A DNA stretch of 64,000 nt from Lingula anatina. Taxonomy: Eukaryota > Brachiopoda > Lingulata > Lingulida > Lingulidae. Numbering within the stretch: position 1 is the stretch's first letter; each line of letters starts with the position of its first letter. The position numbers and the translations under genes are program-made. A model generated the notes under the pieces. It saw nothing but the letters and a program-made list of their open reading frames with translations. It searched no databases and was not told the DNA's origin. Below are positions 48,952 through 60,497 of the stretch, one piece after another. The stretch spans positions 380,130 through 444,129 of the forward strand of contig NW_019775236.1 in assembly GCF_001039355.2 (NCBI RefSeq), read 5' to 3'.

Positions 48952-51900
48952 TCAAATAAAGAATCTAATAATTCAAGTGAGGTCTTCCAATTAGATATTA
49001 CTCAAAAACAGAGCACCAAGCTATAACCCAACCCACAAAAATTTTAATACTTATTTCTGTCGATTATTATGTTCTAAAAGGGCGAAACTCTACACGCCAA
49101 AAAATATAACAGATAAAAACAGCACATACGGTACGACAAAAGTGTCGTTTTGCAAAAATGTGTAGAACACAAGTCTCTTAATAAAATGTGGCATCCATAT
49201 TAATGCTGGAATAACTCTCTCTCTGTAGTATGATCCTAAGAAGATCTCAATACATGTGTAACAAAAATAACCCCTTACTTGGTACATTGGGCATGGCCTG
49301 TCTGTCTTTGTGATACACCGTGACCCCAGTGACCGGTCCTGCCCCTCCAATCCGGATGACCATCGATTCGGCGTCTGTCGCGTTATAAACACCCATTAGA
49401 GGCAGCTTGTCGTGGTCACTGGTAAACAACATTCCCTGAAGAATACAAGTGACTTGTGATTTTGAAATAAACAAGATCAATTCATCAATAATTAATTGAT
49501 TATCGCAGAAAACTGACATGCTTTTGTGAAAAATGAACTACTTCAATGAAAGGCATAACAAGCCATATGTCACGTTATGATTTCGTGGCCCAAATACTAA
49601 ACTAATGTACGCCACTCATCTGTTGTCTACCCACGTGCATTATTTGACAAATGTGCCCATCAAGTTACAGAGCAGACGCAGGCTGACTACTTTAATTTCA
49701 AATTTCTTGTCGCGTGCACTTGTGAAAATTTGAAAAATAAGCTGGCACACATCGCATCTAAAGTTTGTGGTACCTTACCATGGTACCTTCTGGTATCAAT
49801 TCCAAACCTAACTAGTCCATTTAGAAAAATTGCCTTTTCAATGGAAACAATGCAAATCTTCCATCCCCTTGTGTTCTTCTTACCTTGAAAAACACCATTG
49901 ACTGGATGGAGGAGTAGGTGCTTGTTTTGAATTCCACCTTGTTCTTGCCGTCCAGATCACTGTGGTAGATGACACTGGAGGTCAAGGTCCCCGAGGACAA
50001 GATGTCCGCCCAGTAAACCCTGGTTTTAATGAGGTAAATTCAGTTGACACACGACAAATCATGTTTTGTTCTATAGAAATTATAATGGCAAATTTATGAC
50101 GATCTCTTAATGCTGGCCAAAGCCTTCATATAACTGCACATTAACAAATAAGATATAAGATATAGTAATAATAAGATTTTCTCCCTCCTATGTTGAGATA
50201 TTATGTACTTAAGATTGATTAATTAAGAATAGAATAAGGTGCATATCCAATGCAATCTGTCCGGACACGTGACAGCTTTGTACACCTGTAGCTAATATAT
50301 TAAATCTCAAGAACTATCTTTAATACGTACTTGTCGTTTTGGAAATCCACAGTCAAAGCCTTTGGTGTTCCAACAAATCCTTGAGCTATTATCATTCTGT
50401 TCTTGCCATCCAGTTCGGACCTTTCCAATTTGTTGAATTCTCCATAATCAATCCAGAATACGTAGCTAAAACGACGAAACGGTTTTCACTGATAAGAGGA
50501 TAATCGCTTCTTAGGCGTACAAACGCCGGATAGCAGATTATATGGTTTCGTTTTCGGACGAAAATCACTTAATTTCTGTTATTATATTGCCATATGTGTT
50601 TTAAAGATAATCTTAGGGGTATGAAGAAAAATAAAAACACCATGACCAAGTGTCTAGCCCGGACCTTACAAGAGAACATGTAGATATGACACATGACCAA
50701 GTGTCTACCGTGAAGATGGTGCATTTATTATTCATCCTACATCTAAGATTACGATATCCAGATAGTCAATTCAGATACCTAGATAACACGTGGTTCGATC
50801 TTCTTGATTTCCAGATTGTCAGTTCAGCCACTTAGATAACACGTGATTCCACCTTCTAGATATTTATATTGTCGTTCAGACACCTCTAGAGATAGGACGT
50901 GGTTAAATTGTCAGGATATTCAGATTGTCAGTTTAGATGTTAATGGCCACAGACGTATGCTGATTGCTTCTCATTTTAAATATCTTTTATTTTTTGTATC
51001 ATAAAATTTCACTAAACATACTGAAATAGCCTTTAATCAGTTCAACTTACCCTCTTGCTGGGTGCACGGCAATGGAGTGGGGTTTGTCCAAACCTTCCGT
51101 GGCTATCGTCCGGACATATTTAGATGACCGCTCGCACTTAGCCATCATAACAACATGGTACTCGGCGTCTGTCCAGTAGATATTTTTATTTATCCAATCC
51201 ACAGCGACACCACCAGCGTTTGTTGAAATGCCTTGTAAAAACATATCATTTCAACATGTTAACATTAAATATGTAGATCACCGAGTTGAAAAAACTAAAC
51301 AACAATACGCCAGACAAATTTACATGGATGGCTTCAAGACCGAAGATAAAATGTAAAGGTTCAAACACTATCAAAAATAAATTTTATAGAAACAACAAGA
51401 ATTTTAATTACTGAATACTTTAAACAATCCAGTCGAAACATACGCACCAGAGTATATCGTGTAAGTCTGAATGGCGCTTCCGTTTAGTGCCAAACCTCGA
51501 ATTGTTTTCGTCTCGGTGTCTGCAACGTAGACACTTTCCCGGGCATAATCAAAGTCAATGGCTGTGAGTCTTCTTCCCCGGGACCTGATCCTCCAGAAGG
51601 ACAGCGGTCGATCATCACTCCTCACCCAGGCAATTGGCTCCCCCGGTATACCACCAATGTAGGCTATGGCTAGGCTGTCCAGGTTTTGTAAGAACAGAAT
51701 GTTGGAACCATGTAAAGCAGTCACTGAAACGGTAAAAAAAAAACAACGGAGTGAAGTTTTTGTTTTAAGATATATTTGAAAACGCTTTGTAATTGGATGT
51801 AAGGTAAATATTTTGAAATATAATTATACTTTCAACTATATGTAATAAATCGACATCTGCAAGTTTTCATAAATATCCATTATTGGTATATAGTTACTGT

Positions 51901-53798
51901 CATTATACAAAGATTTAACCATGGATTCATGAACATCTTTTAAGGAAAAACTGAAAAAATTTAAATAGAAAAATTCGTTGTTGAGATAATTATACTTCTT
52001 GATTATACAGTTTAATGCAAACATAAATAAAAAAAACTTCTTTGATAATGACAACCCATAGCTTGGGTCACCACTTACCATCAGAGCATGATTTTCCATC
52101 TGCCAGTAATCGTTTACTACCTGTACAGTTGCACACTCTGCCCTCTTGGTTCTTTACCGGAAAACACAGATCTTCACATCCGCCATTGTTGACAGAACAT
52201 CTAGCAGTTCCTGGGAATCATTTTAATCAATTGTTGAAATCAGTTAAACAAATCAAAGAAGTGGTGTCTTTAATCAATCTCAAAATATTTATTCTTTTTA
52301 AAAAAGTTTTAGTAGTTAATGCCCAAAGGTAAAGAGGCATTAGATTTTGAAAATCTAATTCTGTCAGCACGAAAACGTTGGCATCACACATTTCAACATA
52401 CCATACACTTGAGGTGATTTCAGCATCTATTTTATACATTTAAATTTGCTATTTATTACCTCTGTTGCCATAAATCTGTAGCCAATTTGAGGACGACTCA
52501 TAGGCCACTATGCCGCGAAGGTTGCTGAATGTTTGTGAACCAACTTTATCTCTTATGCTGCCTGGGAAGGAAATCTGCACAGGAGACCTGCAACAAATAT
52601 ACACATATTATTTATATAAAGATGTATATTTTTGTGATGGCTAGAATTATAACATATGATTATAACATATGATATCTTTGCGCATATTTCTAAATTATCG
52701 AAATTATCATCTTTCGATACTTTTTTTACAGAGGCCTCTTCACGTCTGTATCTTAACAAGGTAGCAAGGTATAAAAAATTTGCTATTTTTTAAGGAACAC
52801 AGCACAACTTATATAAAACAGACAAGAATGCCTAATAATTTCGAAATCATGAACAGGTATCTACTTTTATTCTGACACAGTTGCATACACAAGATATCAG
52901 AAGATATTATAATATTTCGAGTACCAATGGGGCGAATGATCACCTCCTAGCGTGCACTGGCCACCACGTGTGGCAATCTTACTATGGCCCGGCCTCCAGA
53001 TGGCAGCAGTGTCAAGACCATGTCATTCCTGACAATTTTGGGGACATTAATACAAGTTCTACTTGAACTTTTTTTTTAAATTGAACGTTGCAGTTAAGAT
53101 GTGATTTTACCTTTCAACTGAAGCTGTGTAATACAGTGTACTGTTGCCTTTCAGGGCAATGTCCTGGTAACCTGGGTTGCGATTTGTTTCATTGTATATC
53201 ATTTGTACATTGTTGTCTTTAAGGTTGAGCGCGTTAATAGTATTGCTGCCTGCGTCCGACCAATACAGTCGTCGGCCTGTAAAAAGAAAAATGTATATAT
53301 ATCTTAAGTCATATAATCGTAATCCATACATTTATAGATAATGACATTTTCTGGTAAAGTTTGGCTCTGGAAAGACCACGTATTGTTGGTAGTAAAAGGT
53401 ATTTTAAAATAACATTTCAGCTCATAACATATAATCAGATAAGACATCACTGATTAGTGATAATAATATTTTTAAACATATTTTTAATCACCTTTCAGAT
53501 CCAAGGCTAACCCTCTTGGTTCCGCTACGTTTTGGGAGACAACGGCTTCAATTTTGGCTCCGCTCATATCTGAGCGCATGACTTGCCTCAGACCTTCATC
53601 TATCCAGTATAAATTTCTGCGAATAAAGATCTTGAAACTCATATATCTTTCATAACCATATATCATACTGAGATCACAAGTCTATCTAACAGTTAGAAAA
53701 AGTACCCCTAATTTCTGAATCCATCACATTGTATAGGGAAATCTGTGGTCCAGTTTCCACTTGTGCACATGTGTAACATTTTAAAAACATACAATTCA

Positions 53799-53841
<43 letters not shown>

Positions 53842-56800
53842 GAGATATCAGAATAAGTGGAGATACTTACAAATCAAACGGATCAATAATAATTGATGTC
53901 GGTCGCTTTACTCCTTGGTCAACAATGACAAGTCTCAAGGAATCATTCATTCTTATCACATTAATAGACGGCTCTCCTGCGTCCGTGTAGTATATAAGTT
54001 TAGATACATAATCTACGGCTATGCCCATGGGAACAGAGGCTGAAAGAGAATTGTGTCTTTTAAAGAAAGCGCCGCGTTAGTTAGCCTTCTGCATTTCAAC
54101 GGGATTTGTCAAAACGCATCTCTTCATTACATGTACAGATACGTGCGTATTAAAACTAAATTAGCGTAGGCCATTTTTCTGTGAAGATATAACTGTTTCA
54201 AAACCACGTGCAAAATATCGACTGGTGACAGTTTAATCAATATATAGCACGTTAACTTGCTGCCCAGCAAATGCTAATTGGAAGTTGGTTTATCCTGAAC
54301 AAGTATTTCATTTTAGGATCAGGCACCCTGCCGAAGGAACTCCGACATCCAACAATCCTCCATGATTACATGGCAAAAAGTTTACAATCAGTCACAAATA
54401 TCTGACCTCTTCTATATTTTCTACTTTTTAGGGCAGTTTTTTCCACACTCATTTTGACACATGTTTTGGCATTAATACTCATTATTTAAATTTTCGACTC
54501 TCATGCACGGAATTTATTTAATTTTGTCTTTTTGTATCTTTATCGGCAGTTTTGACATTTCTTGAACCCAACAAAATTCTTTCATTCCTATCTTATTATC
54601 ATTATAGTGTGAGCCCATCATATTTCAGTACTTTTGGCAATAGATTGCAAATTTACTTTTTTTATCTTCAATGTATGGCCAATTAGTTAAAGTAAATTTC
54701 GTATTAATTCTCATTTCGGTTTGGCATAAATAAAACCCGCCTTTGCTGGCCAAAATATCAATTAACCGATATTATATATTGTGTTTTGTGTTTGTCAAGC
54801 TACTTCACTAACGAATTCATAAAATAATCTATATGGAGGACATATTGATGTTTGTTTTTATCAGACATCACATAATGCTCTTAGAGCATTAAGGCCACTA
54901 GTTTCATGGAATCTAGGCCAATTTTCCATAAATAAAAAAAAATGTCTAGAAGATAAGACATTTTCAACTTACTCTCATCCAAATCGGCAACTTTCGTCTC
55001 AACTGTCCCGTTGATAAAGGACTTCCATATGACATGTGAGACTGAATCTATCCAATAAACTGTTTCTTCTATGGGATCGTAGTCTATGGCGGACGGATAT
55101 CTAATCAAAATAAAATCAATCAAATATTACTCTACAGTCATTCCCCTTTGTCTTACGATGATCGTTACATTTTGTTGCTAGCTGCAGCCCTTTTCTCCCC
55201 CCTTCCACCAACAAGGAAAACATAATATTAAACTGAACGAAATATGATGAAATAGAATACCCAGGCAGCACCCAGAGAACCAGGATACCGCCTGGTTTTC
55301 CAGTCGAGTGCAGGGATGGAGTAGGAATGGTAATATCCAAGTACCAGTAATAAGAATAATTTTTGAGTGTTTAAAAGTGCAGGTGTTGTATTATTATAAA
55401 TAACATTAGAGAGAGTTTGTTTGCAGTTTCAAAATAGCCATAACTGTTAAATAATGTTTATTTAAGAAAAATCACACCTTTTTAGTATGTATCGCAAAGC
55501 GCCCATCAGAGGATAGGCCAATAAAATGTTTATCCTTTTTAAATAACATCCTTCTGAAGTCCTGCTTTATTTTGTGCACTTTCATTCATAAACCTAGTTC
55601 ATTTCAAATGGCATAGCAAGTTTCCTTACAGGTATGTTATTTTTTTCTGAATATTAATAATGCCAATGTCTTTTTATTTGCAGTGATGATAGGTGGCATT
55701 TGTAATATATTGATAATATCCCAGCCATCACTCACCTAGTTTTATCTGCAGACAGCAGCAGCTGGGGGACCTGGGAGGGAGCACTGAGGGAAATTTGGTA
55801 AATGTTGGAATGATCGGAGAATAGAAGGAAATTGTCCCTGGAGTATTTATCTGGAAACGAAAAATTTGAGAACAAAATAATCCCAGTGACATGGTCAATT
55901 ATATGTGCATTCCATATGCTCTATCATACAGTAGTTGCTTACAAAAATGTCATAAGTTTTATTATTACCATGTGACCCATATCGCGTGTACTAGCCACCA
56001 CGTGTGGCAATGTTACTATGACCTGGGCTCCAGATGGCAGCAGTGTCAGTACCATGTCATTTCTGACAGAAATTCGGGGACTTATTTTGCAACAACACCA
56101 CCGCCAGTAATAAATGCTGTAAGCAAGGATCAACCTAGATTGTCTTTTCAAAGGCCGCCTTTTGCCATTTTTCCGTTTTCTAATCTTTGTTAACACAGGT
56201 TTAAACATACTGGTAGCCACAAAACAAGATGTTAGCCTACGAATCAATATAACTTTGTACCCAAAGCTCATGTTTGTTTCTGATTTCACATCACAAACAA
56301 TGTCCTTACACTCCATGGACTAGAGCACAGGCCCACCTTTTACCTGCTGAACATGTGACAAATATAACGGTTTTAAGAATGTGCAGAATGGCTATTAGAC
56401 ATGGTGATAGTTTTGACTTTTATTCGAAAATTGTTGTCGTCCAACAATAAGTCCATAAAAATTGTACAAGATATTTGCGCTGCTGACGGCAAGACAATGC
56501 TCTTGCTGGTCAAACGCTTCATTTAACGCCTTAAGGTTTTCTTTGTAGTTATCTTGCATATCATTTTGATCAAAAAGTAAAAAAAAACGTTAAAACTTCA
56601 TTTCTTTAAATTCGCATATAAATATAAATAACGATGGGAGATCTACGGCACACCATACACGCCATTGCTCATTTATATCCTCTGAATGCAGCCGTACGTT
56701 AAGGTTGTTAATTGCGGGTAGAGAGCGTTGACAAGTGAGATCGGGGACAACCTGTATTCATTACGTTGTCATTTAAGAAATCAACTTTGAATGAAGAAGC

Positions 56801-59800
56801 TGTTGTTTTAGTGCCTCTCACTATCTGACGATCACGTTAACCGTGCCGTCACAACAGCTACGGGTATGTTTCCCCGACATAGTACAATATATATTTAAGA
56901 AGTTAGTACTTTGTGGCACATGAGACATACAACTATGCATATGAGCCCTCTTCATCGTAATCTCACCATGCCATCATGGGGCAATTTCACCCTATGTACT
57001 GTTATCTTTATGAATAAATCTCTGAAAATAGCGCGTGCCAGTGTCTCACTTTTGATGAACTTTGGGACGCCAGGTGTTCGTTAAGAATCTGGGTACGTGT
57101 TAAGGGGTCAGAAGAATTGTCTTTTCAATTTGAAGGCATTTGGCTGTAAGACCCCTCCCCCTCAATAAAAACACATTGAAATATTTTTGCATTTTAAGTC
57201 GTAGCATATACTGATAACATGAATAGATGTGATTTACGATTTAAAAAGTTCAGCAAATACATACATATGTAGAACTACGGTGCACTATGATAGTGGACTC
57301 TACCCTAAAATCTCTACAAACAGATTTAAAATACTGCAAGACAATACAGAAGAGCATCTGAGTTAACTGCCTTTAAAATACCGTCAAGATATGATTTGAA
57401 CTTGCTTTTTATGTGATGTTTTCTTTAATAGAAGATGTACACATTTGATAGTGAGATGGTTTCCTTTTGCGGTCGTTTTCTCAGAAAAGGAAATGCATAC
57501 TTTTCCTATGTAAGATATTCAAAATGATTGAGGTACAATAAGAAAATTCATTTTGATAATTAAGTATTTAAAGCAAGCGCAGACAGACACGCTGTCGCAG
57601 AGCTATTTGACTGTCCCGGTAACTCACTGCGACAAGCACTGTGGTCGCCGAAAAGTGTCGCAAAATACTATCAAATACCATGTGTTACTCACTCAAAAGT
57701 TTCTTCCAAAAGTGTTCACCTTACAGGGCGGTTAAAAAAACTTCCAACATTTTTTTTCAGAAAGAAAACCCACTCGAAACCTGCCTTCATTTGTTCGTGT
57801 TGAAATTTACATAACTTTACAGTAACTTCCTTTTGATTTACTTGAGTGCTTTTGATATTGCGTGATTATAATGGGCTTGGATTAAAGCCAAATTAAAAAT
57901 AATCCACTGCATAATTTCGGTTTTGATAACCAAATCAAAGAATCAAGTCTTCATGCAATCAAACAAGCATAAATAACTAAATAATTTCCTAATATAATAA
58001 ATAAATAATATTTTCTGTTGCACACAAATATTTCGACCATTAATAAAGCTTCCAACTTCTTGCTTTGTTTTATTATTAATTTCAACCTAAAATTCATATC
58101 ATTGAATTCAGTAGCATAAGATTTAATGCGACCAGCTAATTACAGCGTGACCTTTTCACAACCCTTTATATAAAGAGCAGGTTAAGGCTTCCATCCTTAA
58201 GGGCCAAAATAGGAGTGTCACCGACTGCTACTTGAAATGTTTGGAGATATCGTCTCTAACATGTTTATTCTCATTTAATGGTGATTTGGTGTGGAGAGTG
58301 AAAAAGTGAGCGTAATGACATCCGTGACAACCTTCTCCATGCTTCCCAGTTGCTGCTCTGCTACAAGTGCATAGCACATGGAAAGAATGCCCTATGCTAA
58401 TATTACTGATGTAAATAATGGATTTCAACATGGAATAAAAGCGCAATTAGAGAGAGAGAGAGAGAGGGAGAGAGAGAGAGAGATTTTAGGGTGGGTTGCA
58501 TTCTGGGTACTTACCAAGTACAAACAACTCATCCCTTTTTTTATTTCTTGACCCACCCCGGTTTAGTCGTTTTATCAATAATTTCCCCCCTTTTTGAATA
58601 AGGTTAAGCGATGCCATCGCCAAGTTAATATATTTAGATAGATACGTCAGGTAAATTGGCACCTATTTGTTAGTTACGACACACTTTTCAGCCTGTTAAT
58701 CATAATCTGTCGCATAAGTCGGGTTTTTTTTTTTATAAAACCAGAGTTGGCTTCGATACGCTTGGCAGTCCGAGCATGACGAGTTTACACCGAATGATGA
58801 ATAGAAATGTGGATGGAATGTCGAATTAATGGTTCAAACTATCACGTGTGTTGTTTATTTCATACCAAACTGCGTTTAAGGAAATACTTCCTCACGAGAA
58901 ACTAAGTAAACATATTCTATTCTTTGGCGTTATCATATGATTATTTTATTTTAACTATTATCATTTTGTCACCACGTACCTACAAAACTTGACAATAGAC
59001 TTTATAGAAAGATGTCTGACAATACTCTTATCCATTAATGAGTTACTCATGTGAAAGTTATGGAAAAAGGAAGGTTCGTGGTAAAGAAGCCATTAAAACG
59101 TTCCTCACTTGGTTTAATAGACGTGTTTGTTTAGGTAAGCGTTCACGTAGAGGTGCGTAAGGAGAACCTCGTATGTAAAAATATATGTGCTTAAATAATA
59201 GTTTGGTTCAACACAATTAGGTGTCGTTACTTCGCACCACTAAAGTAACCTGTTCAAGTGTCTTTCACATTTGCATTCTGCGCCAAAGTGATTTGATATT
59301 TAATATTATTAAAGATCATATGATAACATCCAGAGATTGGCTTGTCACCTCCTTTGAGAAAAGCTATTATCGATCCTAATGTTTTTATCTTTTCTTCGCG
59401 TGCCAAATGGGTACATACTAAGTATCAGGAAAATACCCGAAAGTGGTCCTTTTATGCCATCAACACTTTATACTACTTCCTTATGTTTTATAGTGCAGTT
59501 TAATTATAGTTGTGAGTTAAAACAATAAGGATCGGGGTTGAAAACAAATTGATATATACACCTTATTATCTTGTTAACATTGTCGTTTAACTGAATTGGA
59601 AAATTTCCAGAATCGAAATATCATTTTATCCATTTCAGTTCTCCACCTTGGCTATAAATTTTTAACTTAATGAGATTAATTTCGAAAATCTTAATGTTAT
59701 TTTAGGAAGGTATCCGCCAACACTGTAACAGCATATTCGCTACTAGCCCGGCTGGAGTAGATATACATCACCATAACAGAGACCGTGCAGATATGGCAGA

Positions 59801-60497
59801 TAAACAGTAAAAATGTTGAGCTATATTATAAGGCGGCAGGTAACGTGTTTAACATCAAAGACTCATTATGGTTTTAAACCTGTAAATGAGACGAGCTTTG
59901 TCCAGCAAATATTGAAGAGTAGGGCAGAAATAGCTATGTAAAAATGACATGCATGTTTACGATCTTCGGCGCGTTTCTTCTGCACCTGTATATATTTTAC
60001 CATATAGAGTGATTTGTTGTAACCAACAGTTCTTCACTTACAAAATGCAGAGCCGAGTGCTATAAAGTTCACTAAAATAAGCGTTGACAGTTACGAGACA
60101 TCTAGAAGCGTTGACAATTTTTAAAAACACAACTTGGAAACTCCATTGCCCCCAAGCTGAAATGATAATATTTCTAAATATTGCTTTAGGGAGAAATCGT
60201 TAAGATAGAATGCATTCTAAATAATAACGCGCAACTTGCGGAAGACACGCCAGAATCGGCTGCGGGTAAACGGAGTACATCCAACTTTGAACAAAAGGAG
60301 CTCGTCCTAAGTATAGCTCATATGGTTTCAGCTTATGTAAATGGATAATTCCATTTTTTTTCTATTTTACTACTACTTTGAAGTCATAACACGCTTAGAG
60401 ACCACTGACTTCTCGAAAATGAACAGCTCTTACCTGAGTATCCTGCAATCGTTCCCAGAAACAAAGTAAGAGGCAAAATCCACACTGTAGCATCCAT
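39578..60497 (-). CDS. LRP5/6-like receptor with four YWTD-EGF units and three sushi domains
   Basis: Modelled as 32 exons totalling 5,241 nt (1,746 aa, divisible by three, every junction phase-consistent). Order: signal peptide (1-21), propeller 1 (22-298), EGF1 (299-342), propeller 2 (343-637), EGF2 (638-675), propeller 3 (676-956), EGF3 (957-997), propeller 4 (998-1274), EGF4 (1275-1317), three sushi/CCP domains (1318-1493), Thr-rich stalk (1494-1632), membrane span (about 1638-1660), tail to 1746. Four propeller-EGF units are the layout of the Wnt co-receptors LRP5/6, but LDLa repeats are absent and sushi domains sit in their place. The tail lacks PPPSPxS. A cell-surface receptor or ligand-binding protein is expected; the ligand is unknown. 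Intron 1 is 4.6 kb. Confidence 0.88.
40389..41463 (-). CDS. LRP-like gene exons 29-30: Thr/Ser-rich mucin-like stalk
   Basis: Exons 41463-41200 and 40541-40389, both phase 1-1. They encode about 139 residues dominated by Thr with Ser and Pro, such as [16 protein letters not shown] and [14 protein letters not shown], expected to be heavily O-glycosylated and extended. Exon 29 ends at A|GTACGT; reading on gives a stop. The repetitive ACN codons make this region prone to length variation. Confidence 0.85.
41882..43102 (-). CDS. LRP-like gene exons 26-28: three six-Cys sushi domains
   Basis: Exons 43102-42920, 42581-42408 and 42052-41882, one domain each, all phase 1-1. Each has the sushi core of an aromatic or Gly-rich turn after paired Cys: YTCEKGF, VDCIPGY and YVCNPGY. 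Each has six cysteines instead of the usual four; the extra pair sits before the core (for example DGC..QTC and EC..SSC). Six-Cys sushi domains are known from selectins. Sushi domains bind proteins or glycans in complement and adhesion receptors; the partner here is unknown. Confidence 0.9.
43475..43603 (-). CDS. LRP-like gene exon 25: EGF4
   Basis: A phase 1-1 exon encoding [19 protein letters not shown], then KCACPDG and GRDC. In LRP5/6 this module is followed by LDLa repeats; here a sushi exon follows. Confidence 0.93.
43944..45552 (-). CDS. LRP-like gene exons 21-24: fourth YWTD propeller
   Basis: Exons 45552-45310, 44941-44764, 44554-44421 and 44219-43944. Motifs are [33 protein letters not shown] and [10 protein letters not shown]. 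The WMDWxxxG-like segments WSDWKKG and WTDWLQKG are typical of LRP5/6-type blades. Exon 24 ends in phase 1 before EGF4. Confidence 0.9.
45765..45887 (-). CDS. LRP-like gene exon 20: EGF3
   Basis: A phase 1-1 exon encoding [16 protein letters not shown], then KVCGC and LQADGKTC. It has six cysteines in the same spacing class as EGF1. Confidence 0.93.
46332..48212 (-). CDS. LRP-like gene exons 15-19: third YWTD propeller
   Basis: Exons 48212-47934, 47608-47458, 47204-47082, 46888-46768 and 46500-46332. Motifs are [30 protein letters not shown] and ILAYTDI, so this propeller is more diverged than the others at the Asp position. Exon 15 also contains a loop with a Cys pair (RLCQPHFN and YDYCFLK). 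It carries several N-glycosylation sequons, including NVT, NIS and NIT. Confidence 0.85.
47841..47888. repeat. (AAAT)n microsatellite
   Basis: An AAAT run with one interruption, in intron 15 of the LRP-like gene. Confidence 0.85.
48654..48767 (-). CDS. LRP-like gene exon 14: EGF2
   Basis: A phase 1-1 exon encoding [20 protein letters not shown], then TCSNGY and SSKC. Six cysteines are kept; the first loop is shorter than in EGF1 and lacks the NNGG motif. Confidence 0.92.
48791..48842. repeat. (TTG)n microsatellite
   Basis: An interrupted TTG run in the intron before the EGF2 exon. On the minus strand it mimics a poly-Asn frame but lies outside the spliced exon. Confidence 0.9.
48905..48948. 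repeat. (CA)n microsatellite
   Basis: About 22 CA units in intron 13 of the LRP-like gene, close to the TTG run. Confidence 0.92.
49279..51723 (-). CDS. LRP-like gene exons 9-13: second YWTD propeller
   Basis: Exons 51723-51448, 51231-51051, 50465-50331, 50019-49884 and 49435-49279. Blade motifs include [18 protein letters not shown] (canonical YWTD), YVFWIDYGE and KVYWADIL. The exon 9 donor is GTGCGT; the exon 11 donor is taken as AA|GTACGT so that exon 12 reads KVYWAD. The module ends with [16 protein letters not shown] before EGF2. Intron 10 contains a 53-bp minisatellite. Confidence 0.88.
50755..50940. repeat. 53-bp minisatellite carrying CACGTG in an LRP-like intron
   Basis: About three and a half diverged units read as CCAGATTGTCAGTTCAG, then a CTTAGATAACACGTG-like block and TTCTTGA or TTCTAGA. 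CACGTG occurs at 50,787-50,792 and 50,840-50,845; the third unit has GACGTG. It lies in intron 10 (50,466-51,050). Confidence 0.75.
52079..52210 (-). CDS. LRP-like gene exon 8: EGF1
   Basis: A phase 1-1 exon encoding [15 protein letters not shown], then VCNC and [10 protein letters not shown]. Six cysteines and NNGGC match the EGF modules that follow YWTD propellers in the LDL receptor family. Confidence 0.93.
52460..55850 (-). CDS. LRP-like gene exons 2-7: first YWTD propeller
   Basis: Exons 55850-55736, 55100-54973, 54039-53871, 53616-53492, 53276-53111 and 52587-52460. YWTD-type motifs are VYWIDS, IYYTDAG, LYWIDEG and LYWSDAG, one per central exon, with opening strand FLLFSD and closing segment [19 protein letters not shown]. 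This fits a six-bladed propeller of about 277 residues. A long A-tract (53,800-53,839) lies in intron 4 and a dispersed repeat in intron 6. Confidence 0.88.
52951..53049. repeat. Dispersed repeat, copy 1 (intron 6 of the LRP-like gene)
   Basis: This shares the blocks GCCACCACGTGTGGCAAT, CTCCAGATGGCAGCAGTGTC and ACCATGTCATT with 55,984-56,080. The two are the same orientation and similar over about 100 bp. No terminal repeats or target duplication were recognised. Confidence 0.75.
53800..53839. repeat. A-tract of about 40 bases
   Basis: A pure A run in intron 4 of the LRP-like gene, about 30 bases from the donor of exon 4. It may mark a retroposed 3' end, but no body of a retroelement was recognised beside it. 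Confidence 0.9.
55984..56080. repeat. Dispersed repeat, copy 2 (intron 1 of the LRP-like gene)
   Basis: Partner of 52,951-53,049 with the same three conserved blocks. The similarity holds at DNA level outside any predicted exon, so I treat it as a repeat, not as a duplicated exon. Confidence 0.75.
56081..60433. other. Large first intron of the LRP-like gene
   Basis: About 4.35 kb of non-coding sequence between the dispersed repeat copy and the signal-peptide exon. It contains a GA run near 58,449-58,482 and otherwise no recognisable feature. First introns of this size often hold enhancers, but no element can be identified by eye. Confidence 0.6.
58449..58482. repeat. (GA)n microsatellite
   Basis: A GA run with one interruption in the first intron of the LRP-like gene. 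Confidence 0.88.
60434..60497 (-). CDS. LRP-like gene exon 1: signal peptide
   Basis: The exon encodes [20 protein letters not shown] with a hydrophobic core, then ends in phase 1 at TCAG|GTAAGA. It joins exon 2 to continue as [13 protein letters not shown], the opening strand of the first propeller. Nothing upstream in the same frame looks coding. Confidence 0.85.
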
